Assembly (NCBI GenBank): GCA_001636495.1 | Contig: KV440964.1 | Location: 1,876,666-1,940,665, forward strand | DNA: 64,000 nucleotides | Reading direction: 5' to 3' | Source of the DNA: Sutcliffiella horikoshii | Lineage (GTDB): Bacteria; Bacillota; Bacilli; Bacillales; Bacillaceae_I | Part shown: in pieces, positions 57,887 to 64,000 of the stretch | Position numbering within the stretch: position 1 is the first letter of the stretch | Layout of the letters: the number at the start of each line of letters is the position of its first letter | Translations under genes and position numbers: made by a program | The notes under the pieces: model-generated | Seen by the model: only the letters and a program-made list of their open reading frames with translations | Databases searched by the model: none | Told to the model about the DNA's origin: nothing

Positions 57887-58722
57887 TATCAGCTTTTATG
57901 CAATTTGAGTTTTTGAGAAACGCGTTTTATACAGGAATTCTTATCGGATTTCTTGCACCGCTGCTTGGTGTATTTGTGGTGGTAAGAAGACTTTCCCTTA
58001 TTGCAGATGCTTTGAGCCATGTCACTTTGGCTGGAATAGCAGCGAGCTTGCTTGTGGAAAAGCGATTCGGCTTGATGGTCGGCGTGAGCCCGATCTATTT
58101 CGGGATGGCCTTCTCTGTAACAGGAGCCCTCTTTATTGAAAAGCTGCGTGCTGTCTATAAGCACTATCAAGAATTGGCGATACCGATTATCCTTTCCTCA
58201 GGGATAGGGTTAGGGGTAATTTTCATCTCGTTGGCAGACGGCTTCAATACCGATCTATTCAATTTCCTGTTTGGAAGTGTCAGCGCGGTAACAAGAGCCG
58301 ATTTATGGACGGTGTTCATTGTTTCGGTTGGAGTGATTATCACCATTGTTGTCTTTTATAAAGAGTTTTTCGTTCTTTCTTTTGATGAAGAACATGCCAA
58401 GGTGTCTGGTGTAAATGCCCGCATGTTCCATTTGATTTTCATTGTTATGGTAGCCCTTGTCATAGCAGCATCGATGAGAATCGTTGGAATCCTTCTCGTT
58501 TCCTCTCTTATGACGTTGCCGGTTGCCGCCAGCATGAGGTTGAGCAGAGGATTTAAGCAAACCATTTTACTATCGATACTTTTCGGGGAGATTGCTGTGA
58601 TTGGCGGACTGATCTCTTCCTTCTATCTGGATCTAGCTCCGGGTGGAACGATTGTCATCATATCTGTACTTATTTTAATCATCACCATTCTCTGGAATAA
58701 AGTAAGGGGTGGAAAGAAGTGA
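57883..58722 (+). CDS. znuB: Zinc ABC transporter permease
   Basis: The 279-residue membrane protein has about eight or nine helices and matches the ABC-3 permease family. [15 protein letters not shown] is the conserved cytoplasmic loop, and [20 protein letters not shown] follows the typical second-half pattern. It forms the zinc channel with ZnuC. Four-base overlaps on both sides show tight translational coupling with znuC and zur. Confidence 0.93.
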   Translation: MISAFMQFEFLRNAFYTGILIGFLAPLLGVFVVVRRLSLIADALSHVTLAGIAASLLVEKRFGLMVGVSPIYFGMAFSVTGALFIEKLRAVYKHYQELAIPIILSSGIGLGVIFISLADGFNTDLFNFLFGSVSAVTRADLWTVFIVSVGVIITIVVFYKEFFVLSFDEEHAKVSGVNARMFHLIFIVMVALVIAASMRIVGILLVSSLMTLPVAASMRLSRGFKQTILLSILFGEIAVIGGLISSFYLDLAPGGTIVIISVLILIITILWNKVRGGKK

Positions 58723-59129
58723 ATGTTTCTCAAGCGCTGACTTTAATGAAAGATAAAGGATTTAAATATACGGGAAAAAGGCAAGAAATGCTGGAACTTT
58801 TTGCTACAGAGGATAAATATTTGACGGCCAAAGATGTATTGGACTCGATGAAGGAGAACTATCCTGGTTTGAGTTTTGATACCATTTACCGTAATCTTGC
58901 TGTGTTTGTGGATTTGGGTATATTGGAAAGTACGGAACTATCCGGTGAAAAGCACTTCCGTTTTACATGTTCAACCAAGCACCATCATCATCATTTCATT
59001 TGCATGCTGTGCGGCAAGACAAAGGAAATCGAAACGTGTCCAATGCAAAGCCTGGAAGAAGACTTGAAAGGTTATGATGTGACAGGACATAAGTTTGAAA
59101 TATATGGAAAATGCCCGGAGTGTGTCTAA
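58719..59129 (+). CDS. zur: Zur, zinc-responsive Fur-family repressor
   Basis: The 136-residue protein has an N-terminal winged helix ([10 protein letters not shown]...[20 protein letters not shown]) and a dimerisation domain with [12 protein letters not shown] and CPECV, the CxxC pairs of the structural zinc site. It is called Zur rather than Fur or PerR because it is the last gene of the zinc uptake operon and a Zur box stands upstream. GTG start overlaps the znuB stop. Confidence 0.92.
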   Translation: MNVSQALTLMKDKGFKYTGKRQEMLELFATEDKYLTAKDVLDSMKENYPGLSFDTIYRNLAVFVDLGILESTELSGEKHFRFTCSTKHHHHHFICMLCGKTKEIETCPMQSLEEDLKGYDVTGHKFEIYGKCPECV

Positions 59130-59248
59130 AGTAACATTTTTTTGATTACCCCATATATAGTTATTACCACCTATTTTCAGTATGTGCCCTCTGAAAACAG
59201 ACGGTTGTACACGAAACATGTGCTAAAAGATGCGTAAGGGTGTATGAG

Positions 59249-59413
59249 ATGACAGCAGAGAGTGAACAGCTTTCCTCTTTAAGAAGAGAAGATCTTGTAA
59301 ACATCATGAAAATGGTCAAAGATATGGGATCAAACAATAAGGATATCAGCACAGAAGATTGTGTAAAGGCGATAGAAGGGCAACTCTTGGATGCTATGTC
59401 CAGACCAAAATAA
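59249..59413 (+). CDS. Small acidic protein of unknown function (54 residues)
   Basis: The frame begins MTAESEQLSSLRREDLVNI and ends with LLDAMSRPK. It is helical and amphipathic, with no membrane segment. AAGGGTG is six bases before the ATG, and a strong terminator follows the stop immediately, which supports a real gene. It may be expressed with zur or alone. I do not recognise the family. It is too short for usual ORF cutoffs. Confidence 0.6.
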   Translation: MTAESEQLSSLRREDLVNIMKMVKDMGSNNKDISTEDCVKAIEGQLLDAMSRPK

Positions 59414-59452
59414 AAAACTGCGATCTCCTCTAGGGGGCCGCAGTTTTTTGTT
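59413..59452. terminator. Bidirectional intrinsic terminator between the small ORF and yqfW
   Basis: AAAAACTGCG pairs with CGCAGTTTTT. T runs are present at the 3' side on both strands, so it serves the plus-strand small gene and minus-strand yqfW. Confidence 0.85.
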
Positions 59453-59460
59453 TATCTGAA

Positions 59461-60042
59461 TTATCGTGTCACACTCATATTATTAAGTATCGATTGTACT
59501 TTACGGTCTGCTTCCAACCAGTCGGAAACCCGGTGTACATTGGATGGAACTGGTTCCCTGTTATAGGGGGTATCAAATAAAATGACAGGGATTCCGCATT
59601 CTTCACTGATATCGCACGCGTTATCGTGTTTGTCCTCAAAAAAGAGCTCGATATGATGCTTTTTAACGGCGGAAATTTTATTATGGGTGCCAATCAGTTC
59701 AAGATGATTATAATCAATTTCCTGCTTGGTAAACCAATTGCTGGTTACTTCATAAAGGTGGTTTCTGCGGGCGCTGATGAAAAAAAGGTCAAACTGGTTA
59801 TTCCATCTTTGCACAATGGGTCTTGCTCCTTTGGCCAGGGGGGCATCCTTGTAAATGATTGGTTCCATTTCGTCCATCCACTTCCAGAAACCTTCTTCAT
59901 CTAAGCCCATCAATGGTGTCAGATCATATTGGGTGATATCATCCAAGGTTATGTTTTTGTTCAATGTTTTATTAATGAAAGGTACAAACGTAGTGGGGCA
60001 AGTCAATGTCCCGTCAATGTCAATTCCGAATCGTTTTCTCAT
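59461..60042 (-). CDS. yqfW: YqfW, putative 5'-nucleotidase-like HAD hydrolase
   Basis: The 193-residue protein begins RFGIDIDGTLTCPT (HAD motif I, DIDGT), has FFISARRN (motif II, Ser) and LFFEDKHDNACDI (motif IV acidic pair). It belongs to the NT5C/YqfW group of deoxyribonucleotidase-like phosphatases. The actual substrate is not known. The gene is single, on the minus strand, ending in a shared terminator. Confidence 0.88.
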   Translation of the reverse strand: MRKRFGIDIDGTLTCPTTFVPFINKTLNKNITLDDITQYDLTPLMGLDEEGFWKWMDEMEPIIYKDAPLAKGARPIVQRWNNQFDLFFISARRNHLYEVTSNWFTKQEIDYNHLELIGTHNKISAVKKHHIELFFEDKHDNACDISEECGIPVILFDTPYNREPVPSNVHRVSDWLEADRKVQSILNNMSVTR

Positions 60043-60179
60043 AGTTGCCTCCAGTCTTTATTCTAACCATAGTTTATCATATTTTGTCCTTATACCTGTT
60101 ATTATGTAGAATGATTTTCATTAAGAGAAGTAAGAAAAGTTAACAAAGATTGACACCCATTATTTTGGGTTCGCTTGTT

Positions 60180-60186
60180 CATACTA
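60180..60186 (+). promoter_or_regulatory. Sigma-G-like -10 before yqfX
   Basis: CATACTA is identical to the sigma-G -10 consensus, 40 bases before the yqfX start. The -35 region (CCATTA) fits only loosely, so this is tentative. Confidence 0.35.
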
Positions 60187-60225
60187 ATAAATGCTCCTAA
60201 CTTCCTAAGAAAGCGAGGGATACGA

Positions 60226-60636
60226 ATGGCAAGTGAATTTGAGAAAAACGAAGAGAAACTTGACCGTTTTGATTCAGACTTGGCTTATGAAGAACCTCAT
60301 GTTTCTAGAGCGAAAGGACATCGGGACTTTTTAGAAGAGCATGCCGCTGAAGTGGCTACGCCTCCTGTTGTAAGATCCGATAGAAGCAGGGAAAGAGAAG
60401 CGATTTTTGAAGAAGAGCGCAGGGACGTAATGGGTATGAGCGGAAAAGGGCTTGGGATTCTGGGATTAGCGTTATCTATCCTTTCCTTGTTCTTTCTGCC
60501 GATCATTATGGGAGCTGCCGGTATTATCGTCGGTTTTATTGCCCGTAAACGTGGGGCAGCAGGGTTAGGAGCATGGGCGATCGGAATCGGTATCGTTTCC
60601 ATCGTTGTTGGGATTTTTGTTCTACCATTGTTTTAA
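60226..60636 (+). CDS. yqfX: YqfX-like membrane protein
   Basis: The 136-residue protein has a charged N-terminal half (MASEFEKNEEKLDRFDSD...REREAIFEEERRD). Two glycine/alanine-rich membrane helices follow (about residues 74-103 and 109-135) around the loop ARKRGAAGLG, a DUF4190-like pattern. I chose ATG 60226 after GCGAGGGA; an upstream ATG in frame lacks a site. Position between yqfW and ispG matches yqfX. Function unknown. Confidence 0.8.
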   Translation: MASEFEKNEEKLDRFDSDLAYEEPHVSRAKGHRDFLEEHAAEVATPPVVRSDRSREREAIFEEERRDVMGMSGKGLGILGLALSILSLFFLPIIMGAAGIIVGFIARKRGAAGLGAWAIGIGIVSIVVGIFVLPLF

Positions 60637-60702
60637 CACCACCATGGACTGGTGAGGGCAACCTCATCAGTCTTATTGTTTGAAAAGGATCTGTTAAACG
60701 CC

Positions 60703-60829
60703 GCTGCTGATTTCCGCAATAGGCTTCGCTTTCCGCGGGGCGACCTTGAGCCTCCTCGTTTCACTGCGGGGTCTCAAGATTGTCGCTACTCCCCCGCTGG
60801 AGTCTTCGCCTTTTGCTCCAATCAGCAGC
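60703..60829 (-). repeat. Dispersed structured repeat, copy 6 (reverse orientation)
   Basis: Reading the minus strand gives GCTGCTGATT...AATCAGCAGC. The outer arms keep pairing with a changed base on both sides (C/G instead of T/A). Inner arms GCGAC/GTCGC and CTTGAG/CTCAAG are standard. It lies between converging yqfX and ispG. Confidence 0.88.
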
Positions 60830-60866
60830 TAAAAACTAGTCATAATCATAACGAATCCAAGTAAAA

Positions 60867-60902
60867 ACAAAAAAGCTTGGCACCAATTGGTGTCAAGCTT
60901 TT
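60867..60902 (-). terminator. Terminator overlapping the ispG stop codon
   Basis: On the minus strand AAAAGCTTGACACC pairs with GGTGCCAAGCTTTT and is followed by T residues. The TGA stop lies in the 5' arm. The stem is nearly symmetrical and may also end plus-strand transcripts of yqfX. Confidence 0.85.
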
Positions 60903-62005
60903 GCTTTTTCGGCTTCTGCTGCCTGATTTGCGAAGTATTCTTCGGCAATTTTGTCGATTTCTTTTTTTAGTTCATCCACCATGGTTGCTTCCGGTACTTT
61001 ACGGACAATTTCACCCTTGCGGAAGAGCAAGCCTTCATTACGTGCTCCAGCGATACCGATATCCGCTTCACGAGCTTCACCAGGACCGTTTACCGCACAT
61101 CCAAGAACAGCCACCTTGATTGGCGCTTTTATAGTGGAAATGTATTCTTCCACTTCATTTGCAATACTGATCAGGTCGATTTCGATACGTCCACATGTCG
61201 GGCATGAAATCAATGTTGCTGCGTTAGAGGATAAGCCGAATGACTTCAACAGCTCACGAGCTACTTTTACTTCCTCAACAGGGTCGGCACTCAAGGAAAT
61301 ACGCAGTGTGTTTCCGATACCTTTGCTTAAGATGGCACCTAGACCTGCGGCACTTTTAACCGTCCCAGCAAATAGGGTACCTGATTCGGTAATTCCTAAG
61401 TGAAGTGGATAATCAAAAGCTTTTGCAGCTTTCTCATACGCTTCGATCGCAAGGTTAACATCAGATGCCTTCATCGATACGATGATATCGTGAAAATCAA
61501 GGTCCTCCAATATTTTGATATGGTGGAGTGCACTTTCTACCATTCCATCAGCCGTTGGATAGCCGTACTTCTCGATGATGCGTTTCTCAAGGGATCCTGC
61601 GTTTACTCCGATACGGATTGGAATCCCTTTTGCTTTACAAGCCTTAACTACTGCTTCCACTTTCTCACGGCGACCGATATTCCCGGGGTTGATACGGATT
61701 TTGTCCGCACCACCTTCAATGGCCTTAAGTGCGAGCTTATAGTCAAAATGAATGTCCACAACAAGTGGAATATTGATTTGTCGTTTTATGTCAGCGATGG
61801 CATTTGCTGCGCGCTCGTCCGGGCAGGCAACGCGGACTACCTGACAGCCCGCTTCTTCCAAACGCTTTATTTCTGCAACTGTTGCTTCCACATCATGTGT
61901 CTTGGTGGTAGTCATACTTTGGATAAATAGTTCATTGCTTCCGCCAATTGTTATGTCTCCAACCTTAACAGGGCGGGTTTTAGTACGATGTATAATTTCA
62001 TTCAC
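60893..62005 (-). CDS. ispG: IspG, 4-hydroxy-3-methylbut-2-en-1-yl diphosphate synthase
   Basis: The 370-residue enzyme converts MEcPP to HMBPP in the MEP pathway. It has an N-terminal TIM-like barrel ([10 protein letters not shown]...[18 protein letters not shown]) and a C-terminal domain. Iron-sulfur cysteines lie in [12 protein letters not shown] and [12 protein letters not shown]. The start is GTG 62005, about eight bases after AGGAGCG. A TTCAC/GTGAA palindrome surrounds the start codon. It supplies the substrate of IspH at 50.6-51.6 kb. Confidence 0.96.
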   Translation of the reverse strand: MNEIIHRTKTRPVKVGDITIGGSNELFIQSMTTTKTHDVEATVAEIKRLEEAGCQVVRVACPDERAANAIADIKRQINIPLVVDIHFDYKLALKAIEGGADKIRINPGNIGRREKVEAVVKACKAKGIPIRIGVNAGSLEKRIIEKYGYPTADGMVESALHHIKILEDLDFHDIIVSMKASDVNLAIEAYEKAAKAFDYPLHLGITESGTLFAGTVKSAAGLGAILSKGIGNTLRISLSADPVEEVKVARELLKSFGLSSNAATLISCPTCGRIEIDLISIANEVEEYISTIKAPIKVAVLGCAVNGPGEAREADIGIAGARNEGLLFRKGEIVRKVPEATMVDELKKEIDKIAEEYFANQAAEAEKAKA

Positions 62006-62142
62006 GAGTGAATCGCTCCTTTAGGAATGATCTACAGATCAAAACATCTTTCTTTCATCAGATTACCTTTAAATCAAAGAAAAAGCTAGTATTATCCACT
62101 AACTCCCAACATATTTTAACAATCGTAACCACTTCTGACAAG

Positions 62143-62179
62143 TGAAAAAGTTTCCTGATGTTCAGTAGACAGGAAACTT
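62143..62179 (-). terminator. Terminator overlapping the yqfZ stop codon
   Basis: On the minus strand AAGTTTCCTG pairs with CAGGAAACTT and ends in five T. The first arm is coding (Lys-Phe-Pro-Val). Confidence 0.8.
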
Positions 62180-62512
62180 GTAGGTTTTGCCTATTTGGAT
62201 TTTTTCCGGTGTGATTCCTTCGTTCATTTGCTCGAAGTCTTCCACCAGCTGTGTAATGGAAACCGGAATGGGTTTATTGGCAATTTTCTCTGCAATCGTC
62301 AATACAGTATCGCCAGCTTTGACTTCCACTTCTATGTACATTTTTTCACTTGAATGCTGTTTTTTGGTTTCCGCTTCCGCTTCTGTGTTAAGTGTCGTTG
62401 GTACAACAGCCGTTGCAGGAGTTGCAGGCTGGGGGATAGTACCTGCGGATAAGTCATAATAGATGCTGTATATGGTGATGAAGATTAGTACTACAACGAA
62501 TAGTCGGATCAT
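62162..62512 (-). CDS. yqfZ: YqfZ, membrane-anchored LysM-domain protein
   Basis: The 116-residue protein has an N-terminal membrane segment or signal (about residues 2-20), an Ala/Thr/Pro-rich linker and one LysM domain (about 60-116, VKAGDTVLTIAEKI ... IQIGKTYKFPVY). LysM domains bind peptidoglycan. In B. subtilis yqfZ lies next to ispG and is linked to sporulation. Short, single-domain; no catalytic part. Confidence 0.85.
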   Translation of the reverse strand: MIRLFVVVLIFITIYSIYYDLSAGTIPQPATPATAVVPTTLNTEAEAETKKQHSSEKMYIEVEVKAGDTVLTIAEKIANKPIPVSITQLVEDFEQMNEGITPEKIQIGKTYKFPVY

Positions 62513-62576
62513 TTTTTCTTCCTCCTTGAATTGTCCAAGCTTTCTATCACTATATGACCGTCAAGGAGGCGTATGA

Positions 62577-62615
62577 CAAAAAAACACCGACAATCTTTGC
62601 AGCTGATTGTCGGTG
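62577..62615 (-). terminator. Intrinsic terminator of yqgB
   Basis: On the minus strand CACCGACAATC pairs perfectly with GATTGTCGGTG and is followed by seven T. Confidence 0.92.
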
Positions 62616-62626
62616 CTTTGAAATAT

Positions 62627-63418
62627 TCATTCACCTGGTGTTCTAGGGATTGCCTTTTTTACTCTAACTTCCTTGATGATGAGGAACAAAATGAACAGAC
62701 TAACTGCAAAGCTTAATAATGTAGAAAAAGGTAAAGCAATTCCGGCAGCCTGTAAGATTGCAAAAATCAGCGTGGGCAGGGTTACAGCATAGGCAGATAA
62801 TATCCACATATGTCGGTATTGTAAATTGGTGCGTTGCAGCATGTTTTTAAGCACCAATCCGAAAAGAGCCAATATAGAGATCTGGATAAACTTAGTAGCG
62901 GTGAAAAACAAATAACCAAACAGCAGGAGAACAGTAATAATAATAGGAAAAGAATTGCCAACGGAATCCATGAATGAAATCAGGTCATCTTTCGTTACTT
63001 CCGTCCCTTGAAAGTCACTTAGTGGCACATAGTCGGTTGTACCTACTCCTTGGAAGATGATTTCTTTGGATTGGATGGCGACAACTTCTTCGTAGGAGCG
63101 TATTTCGTTCAAGGATAATTCATTGTCTGGGTCCAATATGATGGTGAATCCGCCTTCTTCTGAAATAAAAGGTTCTTCAACATCTGCAAAAAATTCACCG
63201 TTTTGTATATAGAAGTCCGGCGTTTCGTTCTTCAGAAAATCATCTGTACTGCTCACCAGTTTCATTGCACTTGTTCCAAAAGTAATAAACATGGGAATAG
63301 AAGTAATGAGTACGAGCAAAAATACGTACAGGATGGTTTTACCTATTCCTTGAAAGCGGAAGGAGGCCATTGCTTTCGGGGAGTACAAGCTTTTTACAAA
63401 TTGAGAGAAAATATTCAA
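62627..63418 (-). CDS. yqgB: YqgB-like membrane protein (DUF1189)
   Basis: The 263-residue protein has a membrane helix near residues 30-50. An extracytoplasmic domain (about 55-155, rich in acidic residues) and four more helices (about 157-245) follow. This matches DUF1189 proteins such as YqgB of Bacillus. The function is unknown. The start appears to be TTG 63418. It ends in a very strong terminator and is divergent from the Na/Pi cotransporter gene at the window end. Confidence 0.85.
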   Translation of the reverse strand: MNIFSQFVKSLYSPKAMASFRFQGIGKTILYVFLLVLITSIPMFITFGTSAMKLVSSTDDFLKNETPDFYIQNGEFFADVEEPFISEEGGFTIILDPDNELSLNEIRSYEEVVAIQSKEIIFQGVGTTDYVPLSDFQGTEVTKDDLISFMDSVGNSFPIIITVLLLFGYLFFTATKFIQISILALFGLVLKNMLQRTNLQYRHMWILSAYAVTLPTLIFAILQAAGIALPFSTLLSFAVSLFILFLIIKEVRVKKAIPRTPGE

Positions 63419-63508
63419 TTCCTATCAGTCCTTTAAATGTAATATACCACTTTCATGTTACCTTAATTTGGGTATGCAAACAATAATTTATTGCTCAACA
63501 GATACCAA

Positions 63509-63578
63509 TGTAAATTTCAAGTTACGGTTTGTAAAGATAATGTAAATTTATCAGAAAGTCTATTTACATTAGTGTGCA
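63509..63578. promoter_or_regulatory. Candidate PhoP (Pho) boxes between yqgB and the Na/Pi cotransporter
   Basis: TGTAAA occurs at 63509, 63530 and 63541. The last two are spaced exactly 11 bases (minus strand: TTTACA-N5-TTTACA), and the first is 21 bases away. A plus-strand TTTACA is at 63573. The PhoP consensus is direct TTWACA-like hexamers with about five-base spacers. Confidence 0.45.
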
Positions 63579-63656
63579 ATTAGGTTAATAATTGTACTTG
63601 GTTTTGTAGATTTTTGTCGATATTATTAAGTCTTTTGGAATAAGGGGTTGAATGTA

Positions 63657-64000
63657 TTGGAATTGGATGTTCAGAAGTTAATATTTGAATTTATTGGTGG
63701 TCTCGGTATTTTCCTTTTCGGGATTAAATACATGGGTGACGGACTGCAAAAGTCAGCTGGAGATAAGTTGAGAGATATCTTGGATCGTTTTACGACAAAT
63801 CCGTTCATGGGTGTACTAGCGGGTATTTTAGTAACGGTTCTTATCCAATCCAGTTCAGGGACAACTGCGTTAACAGTAGGGTTGGTTAGTGCAGGATTCA
63901 TGTCGCTGCGCCAGGCAATTGGTGTAATTATGGGTGCCAATGTAGGTACAACGGTAACGGCATTTATTATCGGTATCAAGATCGATGAATATGCGTTACC
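63657..64000 (+). CDS. Second Na/Pi cotransporter family protein, cut by the window edge
   Basis: The first 114 residues are present. FIGGLGIFLFGIKYMGDGLQ starts the family, followed by LIQSSSGTTALTVGLV, the QSSS phosphate/sodium-binding repeat, and GANVGTTVTAF. It starts at TTG 63657, nine bases after AAGGGG, and has no stop before the window ends. It differs from the 22.6-kb paralogue and looks more like the long form with GxxxxxDGL. The two probably have distinct regulation, as this one has candidate Pho boxes. Confidence 0.88.
   Translation, partial: MELDVQKLIFEFIGGLGIFLFGIKYMGDGLQKSAGDKLRDILDRFTTNPFMGVLAGILVTVLIQSSSGTTALTVGLVSAGFMSLRQAIGVIMGANVGTTVTAFIIGIKIDEYAL

Noticed and set aside
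60652-60864. 70-codon ORF before ispG
   Set aside because: It is formed by repeat copy 6 read in one frame; such ORFs recur in every copy of the element.

Overview
The window is a chromosomal core segment of a spore-forming, naturally competence-related member of the Bacillaceae (Bacillus sensu lato). The gene order from comER to yqgB follows the Bacillus subtilis yqe-yqf-yqg region closely. Low-GC codon use, strong GGAGG-type ribosome binding sites, a CIRCE element, a glycyl T-box, sporulation genes (gpr, spoIIP, yqfC, yqfD) and a sigma-W promoter all agree. The species cannot be fixed from sequence reading alone.

Layout. 1-6800: tail of a yqeM-like methyltransferase, comER (minus), the DNA-uptake operon comEA-comEB-comEC, yqzM, holA and rpsT. 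7000-9900: sporulation genes gpr, spoIIP, yqxA. 9900-21500: lepA, hemW and the heat-shock operon hrcA-grpE-dnaK-dnaJ-prmA-rsmE-mtaB behind a CIRCE operator. 21500-28250: deoC, a minus-strand Na/Pi cotransporter, a flavin reductase-like protein, rpsU-yqeY, and the envelope-stress operon nfeD-floA-yqfB behind a sigma-W promoter. 28500-36800: yqfC-yqfD-phoH-pgpH-ybeY-dgkA-cdd-era-yqzL-recO. 36800-41900: T-box-controlled glyQ-glyS, then ccpN-ppsR. 42000-45700: the macromolecular synthesis operon yqxD-dnaG-sigA. 45800-51600: an unknown membrane protein, an acyl-CoA dehydrogenase with a CcpA site, cccA, trmK-yqfO and ispH. 51700-55400: yqfQ, cshB, nfo, yqfT. 55500-64000: an orphan histidine kinase, the znuC-znuB-zur zinc uptake operon, a 54-residue ORF, yqfW, yqfX, ispG, yqfZ, yqgB and the start of a second Na/Pi cotransporter.

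The genes are mostly housekeeping: competence, translation and ribosome maturation (lepA, rpsT, rpsU, prmA, rsmE, mtaB, ybeY, era, trmK, glyQS), replication and transcription (holA, dnaG, sigA), DNA repair (recO, nfo), isoprenoid synthesis (ispG, ispH), protein folding, zinc homeostasis and sporulation.

No phage, insertion sequence, CRISPR array, rRNA or tRNA gene was seen. The accessory interest lies between genes. There are six copies of a structured, roughly 125-bp dispersed repeat whose paired arms covary, two of them inside the dnaK operon and one in the glyQS leader. There is a 21-bp-period array after deoC and a 52-bp tandem repeat after yqfO. Hairpins that would hide the ribosome binding sites of spoIIP and yqfC only in read-through RNA are a further feature, and ccpN has no normal start codon in its frame.
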